A DNA stretch of 64,000 bases from Chondrinema litorale (GTDB lineage Bacteria; Bacteroidota; Bacteroidia; Cytophagales; Flammeovirgaceae), in contig NZ_CP111043.1 in NCBI RefSeq assembly GCF_026250525.1, positions 2,407,421-2,471,420 on the forward strand, in the 5' to 3' direction. Both the position numbers and the translations under genes were made by a program. Below, in pieces: positions 53,600 to 61,697 of the stretch. The stretch's first letter is position 1. Every line of letters starts with the position of its first letter. Below the pieces are notes generated by a model, which was not told where the DNA came from, made no database searches, and was given only the letters and a program-made list of their open reading frames with translations.

Positions 53600-54982
53600 T
53601 TACCAATCGATAATTTGGTAATTTTTCAACAATTCGCCTGCAATATAAACTTTATTTTCCAAACCCTCATAAACAGGATGGAGTATACGAGCAGCTCCAT
53701 CTACAGGGTCGAGTGGTGGTATATATCCAGCTTCAAATTGTTTTTCTCTTAGTATTTCATGTGCCCCTGTAGAAACCCAACCTACATCTACACTATTCAT
53801 AAAGATTTTATCTTTTGCATAAGCGGCCGCAGATGTTTTGGTCATCATATTTAAAGCAGCTTTTGTCATGTTTGTGTGTGGATGAAAAATGGTTTTGTTG
53901 TGATAGCTAAACTGCCCTTCAGAAGAGGTAACATTAATAATAAACTTCTCTGCGAAAGTAGATGCTTTTAACAGTGGGGTAAATTCTCTAATGAGTAAAA
54001 AAGGAGATATCTGATTGATCAGGTTTACTTCTAGTAACTCATAGGTAGAAACTTCTTCTAAAGTGCTGTTCCAACTGTTTTTTGTACGCAAGTCTACAGG
54101 CTGCCCAAATCTGTTTAAGGTTAAATCGGAAACTGATTGTTTTATCGATTCTAAAGCTTTTGTATCGCTTATAACCGGAGTCTGGTTTTGAGTAAAACTT
54201 TTTTGATACCTAAAGGCAGGCAGTAACTGGTTTTCTTTTGCAATTAATGGTTGATAATAATCTTTTTCATATTTAATGGTTTGAGCAGCATTGTTTATCA
54301 ACACATCTAGGCTTTTATGTTGTGATTTATAATAACTGATAAATTCTTCTACCGCACTTAGGTTTCGTAAATCCAGACCATACACAGTGAGTTTATCTTT
54401 CCATGTTTCGTAGTCTATTTCTTTAGAGAATTGTGTTAAAGCCAGAGCCGGAAAACGGGTAGTAACGGTTAGGTTTGCTTTGCTTCTCAATAGCATTAAG
54501 CTGGTTGCATAACCTATTTTAACTCTGCCACCAGTGAGAATTATATTTCTGCCATTAAGATCAACTTTAAGATTTCGGTGCTTGTAGTTTAACTCGGCAC
54601 AAGTAGGGCATAAGCGATGGTAGAAAAAATGCACTTTTTGATAGGCTTGGTTGCAACTATAGCAGTTTTTCGGAAAGTTTAAATCGGTATAAGTGTCTTT
54701 CTGATCGGATGTATTATGATCAAAAAGTGTATTGCCGTTTAAAGCATTCTTGGCAATTGTTGCTTGTTTGAGTACAGCCAAGTCAGCACTTTTATCTTGT
54801 TGATAGGCACTTTTTCTGAGTTGTTTTTTTGCTGTTTTATGGATTTTAGTAACAAGTGCCCCAAACCGATCATTATCCGGATTTTCGAAAGGATTGTCTT
54901 TTAATTGGCTAAGTACCTTTAAGCAACTAGTCCATTCTTCTTCAGTAAAACCATATTTTGCCAAAAACTCAGATGTATACAT
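53600..54982 (-). CDS. Short-chain dehydrogenase/reductase-like protein with zinc finger, catalytic Tyr missing
   Basis: A 460-residue protein, almost twice the usual SDR length. Residues 1-135 are an extra domain with a four-Cys zinc site (Cys107, Cys110, Cys125, Cys128; CYSC and CPTC). The Rossmann part begins at NIILTGGRVKIGYA (about 146-159), with NNAA at 230-233 and Ser353/354 on the active-site strand. The YxxxK motif reads TNMTK: Lys374 is kept but Tyr is replaced by Thr370. An insertion of about 60 residues lies near 240-300. It may bind NAD(P) without normal catalysis, or use another base. Single gene next to the odd tRNA. Confidence 0.82.
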   Translation of the reverse strand: MYTSEFLAKYGFTEEEWTSCLKVLSQLKDNPFENPDNDRFGALVTKIHKTAKKQLRKSAYQQDKSADLAVLKQATIAKNALNGNTLFDHNTSDQKDTYTDLNFPKNCYSCNQAYQKVHFFYHRLCPTCAELNYKHRNLKVDLNGRNIILTGGRVKIGYATSLMLLRSKANLTVTTRFPALALTQFSKEIDYETWKDKLTVYGLDLRNLSAVEEFISYYKSQHKSLDVLINNAAQTIKYEKDYYQPLIAKENQLLPAFRYQKSFTQNQTPVISDTKALESIKQSVSDLTLNRFGQPVDLRTKNSWNSTLEEVSTYELLEVNLINQISPFLLIREFTPLLKASTFAEKFIINVTSSEGQFSYHNKTIFHPHTNMTKAALNMMTKTSAAAYAKDKIFMNSVDVGWVSTGAHEILREKQFEAGYIPPLDPVDGAARILHPVYEGLENKVYIAGELLKNYQIIDW

Positions 54983-55173
54983 TTTTAACTTATCTATTAT
55001 GCGATTTAATTAATGGGGTAAAGATAAGGGGAAGAAAATAAGCTCCTTGATCTTTTAAAGAATTTCAAATTTGGATAAGCCATCTTCCCACTTCACGCTT
55101 TATTTTAAAATTCGATTATGCAGTTTTAACTTGTGGTTTATAACTTTACTCTATTGTAAATTAAAACTTCAAC

Positions 55174-56763
55174 ATGAAAATTATACTGTATTACACAACT
55201 ATCTTTTACCTGTTTGCATTAGCAGCTTGTACTTCTTCAAACTCAGGAGATAACAGTGCTCAAGAGGCAGACGGTGGCAAAAAACCGAAAGTAGCTATTG
55301 CAGGTATAGCTATTGAATCTAGTACATTTTCTCCCGCTCTTTCTTATGAAGATGCTTTTCGTAAAAGCGTAGGAGAGGAAATGTATAAAAACTATCCTTT
55401 TTTAAAAGAAGATGGCCCACATCTAAAAAGAGCAGAGTGGTATCCAGCTATGTATGCTTCGGCTATCCCGGGTGGAGCAGTACCAAGAGAAACTTATGAA
55501 TCGCTTGTTACTCAAATTTTAGAGAAATTGAAGCAAAACCTTCCTTACGATGGTTTGTATTTAGATATCCACGGAGCGATGAGTGTGGTTGGTTTAGACG
55601 ATCCAGAAGGAGATTTTATCGAACGAGTTCGTGAAGTAGTAGGCATGGAGACTTTGATTTCTACTTCAATGGATTTGCACGGTAATGTTACTTTGAGGTT
55701 AGCTAAAAATAGCGATCTAATTACTTGTTTCCGTATGGCACCACACGAAGACAGATACGAAACAAAAGAAAGAGCGGTAAACAATCTACTTACTCGTTTA
55801 GAGAATGGCACTGGTAGACCAGCTTACAAAGCATGGATTCCTGTTCCAATATTGTTACCGGGTGAGCAAACCAGTACAAGGGTTGAGCCTGCTAAAAGTT
55901 TATATGCTAAAGTTGATCCAGCGACTAAACAAGAAGGTGTAATTGATGCATCTATTTGGATTGGTTATGCTTGGGCAGATGAGCCAAGAAACCATGCAGT
56001 TGTTATGACTTATGGCGATGATAAAGAAGCTGTAGTGAGTGCTGCTGAAGAACTTGCTGAAAGTTTTTGGGCAGTTAGAGACGAGTTTGATTTTGTTGCA
56101 CCTACTGCCACTTTAGAAGAAGCTTTAGATAAAGCAATCGCTAGTGATAAAGTACCATTTATGATTAGTGATTCTGGTGATAATCCAACTGCTGGAGGTG
56201 CTGGTGACGTTACTTGGACGATTACAGAAATACTTAAAAGGCCTGAGTTTAAAAAAGCAGATGGACCGTCATTAATATATGCATCAATCCCTGGACCTGA
56301 CTTTGTAGCGAAAGCAGAAGAAATTGGTGTGGGTGGTGAAATAGATGCTACTGCCGGTGCTGATGTTGATAATCGTTTTGCGCCACCAGTAAGGCTAAAA
56401 GGAACAATTGAAGCTATAGAGCATGGCGATAGAAGTGCAGAAACTGTAGTTGTTGTAAAAGTGGGTAGTGCACATGTAATTGTAACTAAAAAACGTAAGC
56501 CTTATCACTACATAAAAGACTTTACAGATGTTGGCTTAAATCCTAAGGAAACTGATATAGTAGTGGTAAAAATTGGTTACTTGGTACCTGAACTTTACGA
56601 CATGCGTGCCGACTGGATTATGGCACTTACTCCGGGAGGTGTTGACCAGTACTTAGAAAGATTGGAATATAAAAGAATTAAAAGACCGATGTATCCATTT
56701 GCTAAAGACATGGAAACGCCAGATTTATCGGCTAAGTTGATTCCTCTTTCAAACGAAAGCTAA
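55174..56763 (+). CDS. M81-family metallopeptidase (MlrC-like) lipoprotein
   Basis: A 529-residue protein with a lipoprotein signal (YLFALAACTSS, lipid Cys19). It matches the MlrC/M81 layout: Glu48 (IESSTFSP), Asp131 and His133 (LDIHGAM), His169 (SMDLHGN), the expected zinc ligands, then the C-terminal MlrC domain with SDSGDNPTAGGAGD and the end block YDMRADWIMALTPGGVDQ. MlrC cleaves the last peptide of the microcystin breakdown path; other members act on unknown small peptides, which is the safer reading here. Confidence 0.9.
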   Translation: MKIILYYTTIFYLFALAACTSSNSGDNSAQEADGGKKPKVAIAGIAIESSTFSPALSYEDAFRKSVGEEMYKNYPFLKEDGPHLKRAEWYPAMYASAIPGGAVPRETYESLVTQILEKLKQNLPYDGLYLDIHGAMSVVGLDDPEGDFIERVREVVGMETLISTSMDLHGNVTLRLAKNSDLITCFRMAPHEDRYETKERAVNNLLTRLENGTGRPAYKAWIPVPILLPGEQTSTRVEPAKSLYAKVDPATKQEGVIDASIWIGYAWADEPRNHAVVMTYGDDKEAVVSAAEELAESFWAVRDEFDFVAPTATLEEALDKAIASDKVPFMISDSGDNPTAGGAGDVTWTITEILKRPEFKKADGPSLIYASIPGPDFVAKAEEIGVGGEIDATAGADVDNRFAPPVRLKGTIEAIEHGDRSAETVVVVKVGSAHVIVTKKRKPYHYIKDFTDVGLNPKETDIVVVKIGYLVPELYDMRADWIMALTPGGVDQYLERLEYKRIKRPMYPFAKDMETPDLSAKLIPLSNES

Positions 56764-56788
56764 AATTTAAGAAAAGAATTAATAGCAT

Positions 56789-56827
56789 AAACCTGAGATA
56801 GTTGTAATGACTGTATCAGGTTTTTTT
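56789..56827 (+). terminator. Rho-independent terminator after the M81 gene
   Basis: AAACCTGA (56789-56796) pairs with TCAGGTTT (56816-56823), ending in seven T. The following 120 bases before the next gene are AT-rich without clear signals. Confidence 0.85.
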
Positions 56828-56950
56828 ATTGAAAAAATACTAAAATATCTCAAAATAATATTAGTTAAATACCTATAAGTAATAAAAAATAGGGAGAGTA
56901 ATTCATCTTTCGAATTAATACAGTTTTTAACAAATACTATTAAAACATCA

Positions 56951-57591
56951 ATGAGATACCTTTACAGCACATTATTTATCATCTTCCTTCCATTAATTTC
57001 TAACGCTCAATTATCTAAAGGTTTAAAGCAAGTTGGAGGTGTATTTACTGCATCCCAATACCAGGAAGAAAATGAGTATGAGATAGGAAATTCTTTTTTA
57101 ATTGATAAGAGCATCATTAGAGAGATTAGCATAATACCTAATTTAGGATTTTTCATAAAAGACAATACCAGTTTGGGATTAGGTATTGGGTATAAAAACT
57201 CTTTTGAACGCTATGAATATGATTCACAAAAATTTGATCGAGAATCTAATTTAGTTGAAGTAAAAGTTTTTGCAAGGTTTCATAAACCTGTTACAGAGAG
57301 TTTTTATTTATTCAACCTATGGTAAAAACAAGTTTTGGTGTAGGTAAAAATATTGATGAAGATAAAGAAAATATCTTGGGTTTAGGTGTGGGAGTAACTC
57401 CTGGTATTGTTTATATGCTCAGCAAAAAAGTTGGGCTTGAGGCTACTTTTGGATTTATTGGATATGATCAAGAAACACGAAAACTAAAAGAGCCAGCATT
57501 AGATTCTAATCCTAAAAATGTTACTAAAGATTATGGAATAGATTTATCGCTAAAAACCTTACAGCTTGGGCTACAGTTTTATTTTGAGTAA
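56951..57591 (+). pseudogene. Frameshifted outer-membrane beta-barrel protein gene
   Basis: Two overlapping frames together make one barrel of about 213 residues. The first (56951-57325) has a signal peptide (LYSTLFIIFLPLISNAQ) and strands up to RFHKPVTESFYLF, then stops; the second (57319-57591) continues in the -1 frame with SFGVGKNIDEDKENILGLGV and ends QLGLQFYFE, a typical barrel end. The second piece has no signal and cannot work alone. The frame change lies between 57286 and 57325, near TTTTATTTATTC. This is a one-base deletion, a sequencing error, or, less likely, ribosomal slippage. Confidence 0.75.
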
Positions 57592-57602
57592 TATTCTTGT
57601 CT

Positions 57603-57650
57603 AAAAAAAGAGAAGATAATTTTACACTAACCACAAGTAAAATTATCTTC
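57603..57650 (-). terminator. Terminator of the sugar dehydrogenase-like gene, usable both ways
   Basis: A perfect 14-base stem (57612-57625 with 57637-57650) and an 11-base loop. On the minus strand it ends in TCTTTTTTT, so it mainly serves the gene at 57710-59128; it also lies at the end of the barrel gene on the plus strand. Confidence 0.88.
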
Positions 57651-57709
57651 TTGTTAAATAAGTGAAATCAAGCTTCTCAGTTATTGCGACAGTTCTTACC
57701 AAATCACTT

Positions 57710-59128
57710 TTAATGCTCTTCTTCTGGAGTGATTTTTAAAATTCCATCTGGGTCGTTTGTGAGAATGTATAAAGCACCATCTTTCCCAAACTTGATATCA
57801 CGAATTCTACCTTTTCCTTTAAATAGTAATTCTTGCTCAGTTACCTTGTCGCCTTCTATTACTAACCTACGAAGCTCTTGAAAGGCTAGTGCACCTACAA
57901 GTAGGTTGTTTTCCCAAGCACTAAAAAGTGGGCTTTCTACAAATTCTGTTGGGCAGACAGCTATTGATGGAGTCCAATAAGCAATGGGTTGTTCCATACC
58001 GTCTTGCACTGTTTTATCGGTAATTTGGCTGCCATCGTAGTTGATGCCATAGGTAATTACAGGCCAACCATAGTTAGCACCTTTTCTTATAATATTGAGC
58101 TCGTCTCCACCTCTTGGGCCATGTTCTGTTGCCCAAATCTCACCTGTTTGCGGATGTTGCGAAATGCCCTGCACATTTCGGTTTCCGATAGAATAAATTG
58201 CTTTTAGTGCACCTGCTTCATTTACGAAGGGATTATCTTCTGGTATAGAACCATCACGATTAATTCTGAAAACTTTACCAGTTGCTTTGCCCAGGTTTTG
58301 AGAGTCCATGGCTTTTCCCATATCGCCAATAGAGAAAAACAAATAGCCATCTTTGTCAAACAGAAAGCGACAACCCCATCTGTTACCACGAACTACCATA
58401 AGAGAATCTGGTACTTCAAACAAGGTTTGCTGCTTAGTCCAAGCATTATTTATAATCTTTCCTCTTACAATTTTAGTAAGTGCTAAAGCTTTTGCATCTT
58501 TATTATCTCCATTGGTATGGCTGTAAGCCAAATAAACCCATCCGTTTTGTTGATACTCAGGATCAAAAGCAATATCCATAAAACCACCAGTACTACTTTT
58601 GGTATGGGTTTGGGGTAAGCCAGTTATGGTTTGAGAAGAAACTTTCCCATTGATTAGCCATTTTAAACTGCCATGCTTTTCTGAAATAAGTGCTGTATCG
58701 GCATTTATAAATTCTATTCCCCAAGGAGTTTGCAAATTTTCTGTAACCAGTTTTTCAACTTTTAGATTGTATTTCTTTGAGTCAATTAAATCGAAATGAT
58801 TACTTGTATTGGCTGTATTGTTTGAGTTTTGAGAAGCTATAATAAATTGTGTGATTGATGTTATTTGCTCATCATTTAAAACAGAACTCCAAGCAATCAT
58901 TGTAGTATTAGCAACACCATTTTTAATAGTTTCTTTAATTTGTGCTTTATTTTCACCGCTTTTCCATTCGGTTTTAAGTAGCGATGCGGCAGAAGTTGTG
59001 CCTTCTAAATTAGTGCCATGGCAACCTGCACAATAGTTTATATATAGCTGTTTGCCTTCTTGGCCAAAGCTTGTTAGAATATTAAAAAGCAATAGGAGGG
59101 ATACAAGCGAAAAAGTCTTCATCTTCAA
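57710..59128 (-). CDS. Cytochrome c fused to PQQ-dependent sugar dehydrogenase-like propeller
   Basis: A 472-residue exported protein: signal peptide (about 1-22), a cytochrome c domain (haem motif CAGCH, Cys33-His37, about 24-108), then a glucose/sorbosone dehydrogenase beta-propeller (about 125-470; VTENLQTPWGIEFI, DIAFDPEYQQNGWVYLAYS, GNRNVQGISQHPQTGEIWA, EHGPRGGDELNII). The fused haem would accept electrons from PQQ and pass them to the respiratory chain. The sugar is unknown; its location beside glycan enzymes fits periplasmic aldose oxidation. Confidence 0.9.
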   Translation of the reverse strand: MKMKTFSLVSLLLLFNILTSFGQEGKQLYINYCAGCHGTNLEGTTSAASLLKTEWKSGENKAQIKETIKNGVANTTMIAWSSVLNDEQITSITQFIIASQNSNNTANTSNHFDLIDSKKYNLKVEKLVTENLQTPWGIEFINADTALISEKHGSLKWLINGKVSSQTITGLPQTHTKSSTGGFMDIAFDPEYQQNGWVYLAYSHTNGDNKDAKALALTKIVRGKIINNAWTKQQTLFEVPDSLMVVRGNRWGCRFLFDKDGYLFFSIGDMGKAMDSQNLGKATGKVFRINRDGSIPEDNPFVNEAGALKAIYSIGNRNVQGISQHPQTGEIWATEHGPRGGDELNIIRKGANYGWPVITYGINYDGSQITDKTVQDGMEQPIAYWTPSIAVCPTEFVESPLFSAWENNLLVGALAFQELRRLVIEGDKVTEQELLFKGKGRIRDIKFGKDGALYILTNDPDGILKITPEEEH

Positions 59129-59328
59129 ATAATAAATTTTAAGAGAACATTGATTTACACTGTTAGTCAGTGAAGTGATCTGTTATTTTGCTGGTAAGTA
59201 CTATATATATCTAAGAGTCAGTTAAAGCTAATTTTTCCTAGATAAATTCTTGATAAGTTGTATTGGTTGTTAAAATGATTGCTCTGTTTATTTCATGATT
59301 TTTTCTCAATCAAACTTTTTTAATAAAA

Positions 59329-59359
59329 TTTGGGTAACTAATTCCTTGTCGTATATTTA
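59329..59359 (+). promoter_or_regulatory. Candidate promoter of the TlpA-like thioredoxin gene
   Basis: TTTG (59329-59332) and TATATTTA (59352-59359), spaced by 19 bases, fit the Bacteroidota promoter pattern (seven of eight at -7). The leader would be about 29 bases. The rest of the 266-base divergent gap holds no clear signal. Confidence 0.45.
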
Positions 59360-59394
59360 TGAATTGAAGGTGTTTTTAACTAAAAAATTAGTTT

Positions 59395-60489
59395 ATGAAA
59401 AGTATTGTCCCAATTTTTTTATCGATTCTCGTATTTTTTGCCTGCCAAAATGAGAAAAAAGAAACAGGTTATGTACTCACAGGAACGCTAAAAAATATTG
59501 CTGATAGTTCTGTGGTTTATCTTGCTACACAAAATGAAAAAATGGACTCAGCATTTGTAGTAGGTGAGAAATTTACCATGAAAGGTAAAGTTGATGCTCC
59601 TACCCATGTTTATATCTCGATAAAAGATAGTGAAAATTTTGGGGCTTTGTGGTTAGAAAATAGTCCAATGACGATTACTGCTGAAGATGGAAAATTTAGA
59701 GAAGCAGTAATTACAGGTTCACAAACACAAAAAGATAATGATCTATTAAAAGGCAAATTGACAGCTCTCGGAAAAGTGGCAGATAGCTTAGTAAGCATTT
59801 TGAGAGATGAAAATACAGAAAAGAGTTTGTGGGATTCTACTTATGCAGAGTATCAAGCCAATAATGATCTTCAGCAAGAAATTCAGAGAGGTTTTATTAA
59901 AGACAATCCAGAATCATTGGTGAGTGCATACATACTTAAAGTGTATAAATCTACTTGGGGAAGAGATACAACAGAGTTATTATTTACACCAATGCCAGAG
60001 GTTGTTAAAAATACAGAAGATGGTAAATCAATCGCTCGTTTTATTGAGTTAAGTGTGAATCCACAAATAGGAGACAAGTATGTAGATTTTGAAATGGAAA
60101 ATGTAGCTGGCGAAAAAGTAAAGTTATCTGACATTAAAGGTAAATATGTATTGGTAGATTTTTGGGCTTCGTGGTGTGGACCTTGCCGAAGAGAGAATCC
60201 TAATCTTGTAAAAACATATAACAATTTTCACGATAAGGGTTTTGAAGTGTTGGGGGTTTCATTCGATCAGAAAAAAGAGCCTTGGTTAAAAGCGATAGAA
60301 AAAGACGAATTGCCTTGGGAGCAAATAACAGATTTATTGGCTTGGGAATGCGAAGCAGGGGTTATTTATAATGTAAATGCCATTCCAGATAATATCTTAA
60401 TAGACGAAGAAGGAACAATTATCGCCAGAGGATTAAGAGGTGTTAAGCTAGATGAAAAGTTGGAAGAGCTGTTTAATAAAGCAAGTTGA
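59395..60489 (+). CDS. TlpA-type thiol-disulfide oxidoreductase with DUF4369-like N-terminal domain, lipoprotein
   Basis: A 364-residue lipoprotein (LSILVFFAC) facing the periplasm. The N-terminal half (about 25-130, YVLTGTLKNIADSSVVYLAT) matches DUF4369; the C-terminal half is a thioredoxin of the AhpC-TSA/TlpA type with WASWCGPCR (Cys261, Cys264) and the cis-Pro loop NAIPDNILID. Such proteins keep periplasmic thiols reduced, often for cytochrome c or glycan-locus proteins in this phylum. Own terminator follows. Confidence 0.93.
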   Translation: MKSIVPIFLSILVFFACQNEKKETGYVLTGTLKNIADSSVVYLATQNEKMDSAFVVGEKFTMKGKVDAPTHVYISIKDSENFGALWLENSPMTITAEDGKFREAVITGSQTQKDNDLLKGKLTALGKVADSLVSILRDENTEKSLWDSTYAEYQANNDLQQEIQRGFIKDNPESLVSAYILKVYKSTWGRDTTELLFTPMPEVVKNTEDGKSIARFIELSVNPQIGDKYVDFEMENVAGEKVKLSDIKGKYVLVDFWASWCGPCRRENPNLVKTYNNFHDKGFEVLGVSFDQKKEPWLKAIEKDELPWEQITDLLAWECEAGVIYNVNAIPDNILIDEEGTIIARGLRGVKLDEKLEELFNKAS

Positions 60490-60513
60490 TTGATAACTTT
60501 ACAAAGATAATGG

Positions 60514-60545
60514 AGACAGGTAAGTTTGGTACCTGTCTTTTTTTT
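60514..60545 (+). terminator. Rho-independent terminator after the TlpA-like gene
   Basis: AGACAGGTA (60514-60522) pairs with TACCTGTCT (60530-60538), 7-base loop, then eight T. It overlaps the last bases of the convergent GH43 gene. Confidence 0.9.
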
Positions 60546-61578
60546 ATTCTATAAGTAAGTTTTTAGGAACTCCGCTCCATTTGTTATTTAGTCTGGTGGC
60601 TTCTTCACTTGTAATCCCGATAACAGAGCCATGGCGAGGTTGAAAATCCTTAGTAAATTTTTCTGATTTTTCAGAGAAATGATATAAGTCTGTACTTCTT
60701 TGAAATTCATACTGTTGGCTCGCATACAGGTCGTACATCAATATGTATTCATCAGAGTTGTTTAGTTTAAACACAGAAGAACCTTCTACCACGGTTGAGT
60801 CATCAGCATATACATCTAGGTATTTAAAATCTTCTACCCAAGGTCCTTTTAAAGATTTACTAGTCGCTTGTTGTATACCATTTTTTATAATCTCCCAATC
60901 ATCATTTCGGGTATGGCCTTTATAAAACATGTGGTAAGTGCCATCTTTATAAATAATATCACCGTCTATAGCGCCATATTTTGAGTGAAACATCAGCTCT
61001 GGTTCACTTTCGAAACTTGTAAAATCACCATTTGCATAAGCGCTATAGAAATCTAGGTCCTCACTATCGTAATAGCGAATGGTAAAGTAAATAAGATATT
61101 TGCCTTCGTCTTTATCGAAAATTACCTGTGGAGCCCAAACCCATTTTACATTACCAAATTTTTCTGGATAAGTCTCAGAGATATCTATGTAGCTAGATGT
61201 CCAGTCTGTTAAATTATTAGACTTAAGCATTACAATGCCGGGGTTGCTATCCCAGCCATTTTTTATGGTGAACATATCGGTGGCAACTATATAGAAATTG
61301 TCATCATTTTCACCTCTTAAAATATGAGGGTCACGAATACCACCAGATTTTGATATTTCAGCAGGAGGGATAATTGGCTCATTATTGTTTAGTGCATACC
61401 AGTTAATGGCATCTTCACTCACAGCAAAGCGTAATTGCTCTTGTTTTTGACCATCGCCAGAACCTTCAAAATAAGCGAATAAATAACCTGTAAACCCTTT
61501 ATTAGGTTTTGAGTTGCATGCAGATAAGAGAGCTACAAATACGAAAAATATTAGCTGTTTATTAAAAGTTTGATTCAT
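60544..61578 (-). CDS. GH43-type glycoside hydrolase, lipoprotein
   Basis: A 344-residue lipoprotein (VALLSAC, lipid Cys21) with a five-bladed propeller of the GH43 kind: base Asp83 (GIRDPHI), WAPQV (149-152 region), supporting Asp205/207 (AIDGDII) and acid Glu265 (VVEGSS). GH43 enzymes remove arabinose or xylose side groups from plant-type glycans. The opening GYLFAYFEGSGDGQKQEQL resembles subgroups that act on complex oligosaccharides. It lies 119 bases after the GH3 gene on the same strand, so the two may act in turn. Confidence 0.87.
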   Translation of the reverse strand: MNQTFNKQLIFFVFVALLSACNSKPNKGFTGYLFAYFEGSGDGQKQEQLRFAVSEDAINWYALNNNEPIIPPAEISKSGGIRDPHILRGENDDNFYIVATDMFTIKNGWDSNPGIVMLKSNNLTDWTSSYIDISETYPEKFGNVKWVWAPQVIFDKDEGKYLIYFTIRYYDSEDLDFYSAYANGDFTSFESEPELMFHSKYGAIDGDIIYKDGTYHMFYKGHTRNDDWEIIKNGIQQATSKSLKGPWVEDFKYLDVYADDSTVVEGSSVFKLNNSDEYILMYDLYASQQYEFQRSTDLYHFSEKSEKFTKDFQPRHGSVIGITSEEATRLNNKWSGVPKNLLIE

Positions 61579-61648
61579 ATTGACTTGTGATGATTATAAG
61601 TGTATTTTTAACACTTATAATTTTCTATTTAAAATGAATCAATAGAAT

Positions 61649-61681
61649 AAAAAAAAGGCCATCTCATAGAGATGACCTTTT
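61649..61681 (-). terminator. Terminator of the GH3 gene
   Basis: Minus strand: AAAAGG and CATCT pair with AGATG and CCTTTT with one mismatch, followed by eight T. Short loop. It separates GH3 from GH43, so the GH43 gene may need its own promoter. Confidence 0.8.
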
Positions 61682-61697
61682 CGCCGTTTTCAACTTT

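Noticed and set aside
55071..55253. 60-codon frame ahead of the M81 gene
   Set aside because: It overlaps the signal peptide of the M81 lipoprotein in another frame and has no conserved look.
57286..57325. Programmed -1 ribosomal frameshift in the barrel gene
   Set aside because: No classical slippery heptamer followed by a stem-loop is visible, and a C-terminal barrel half is not a typical regulated extension; mutation or error is simpler.
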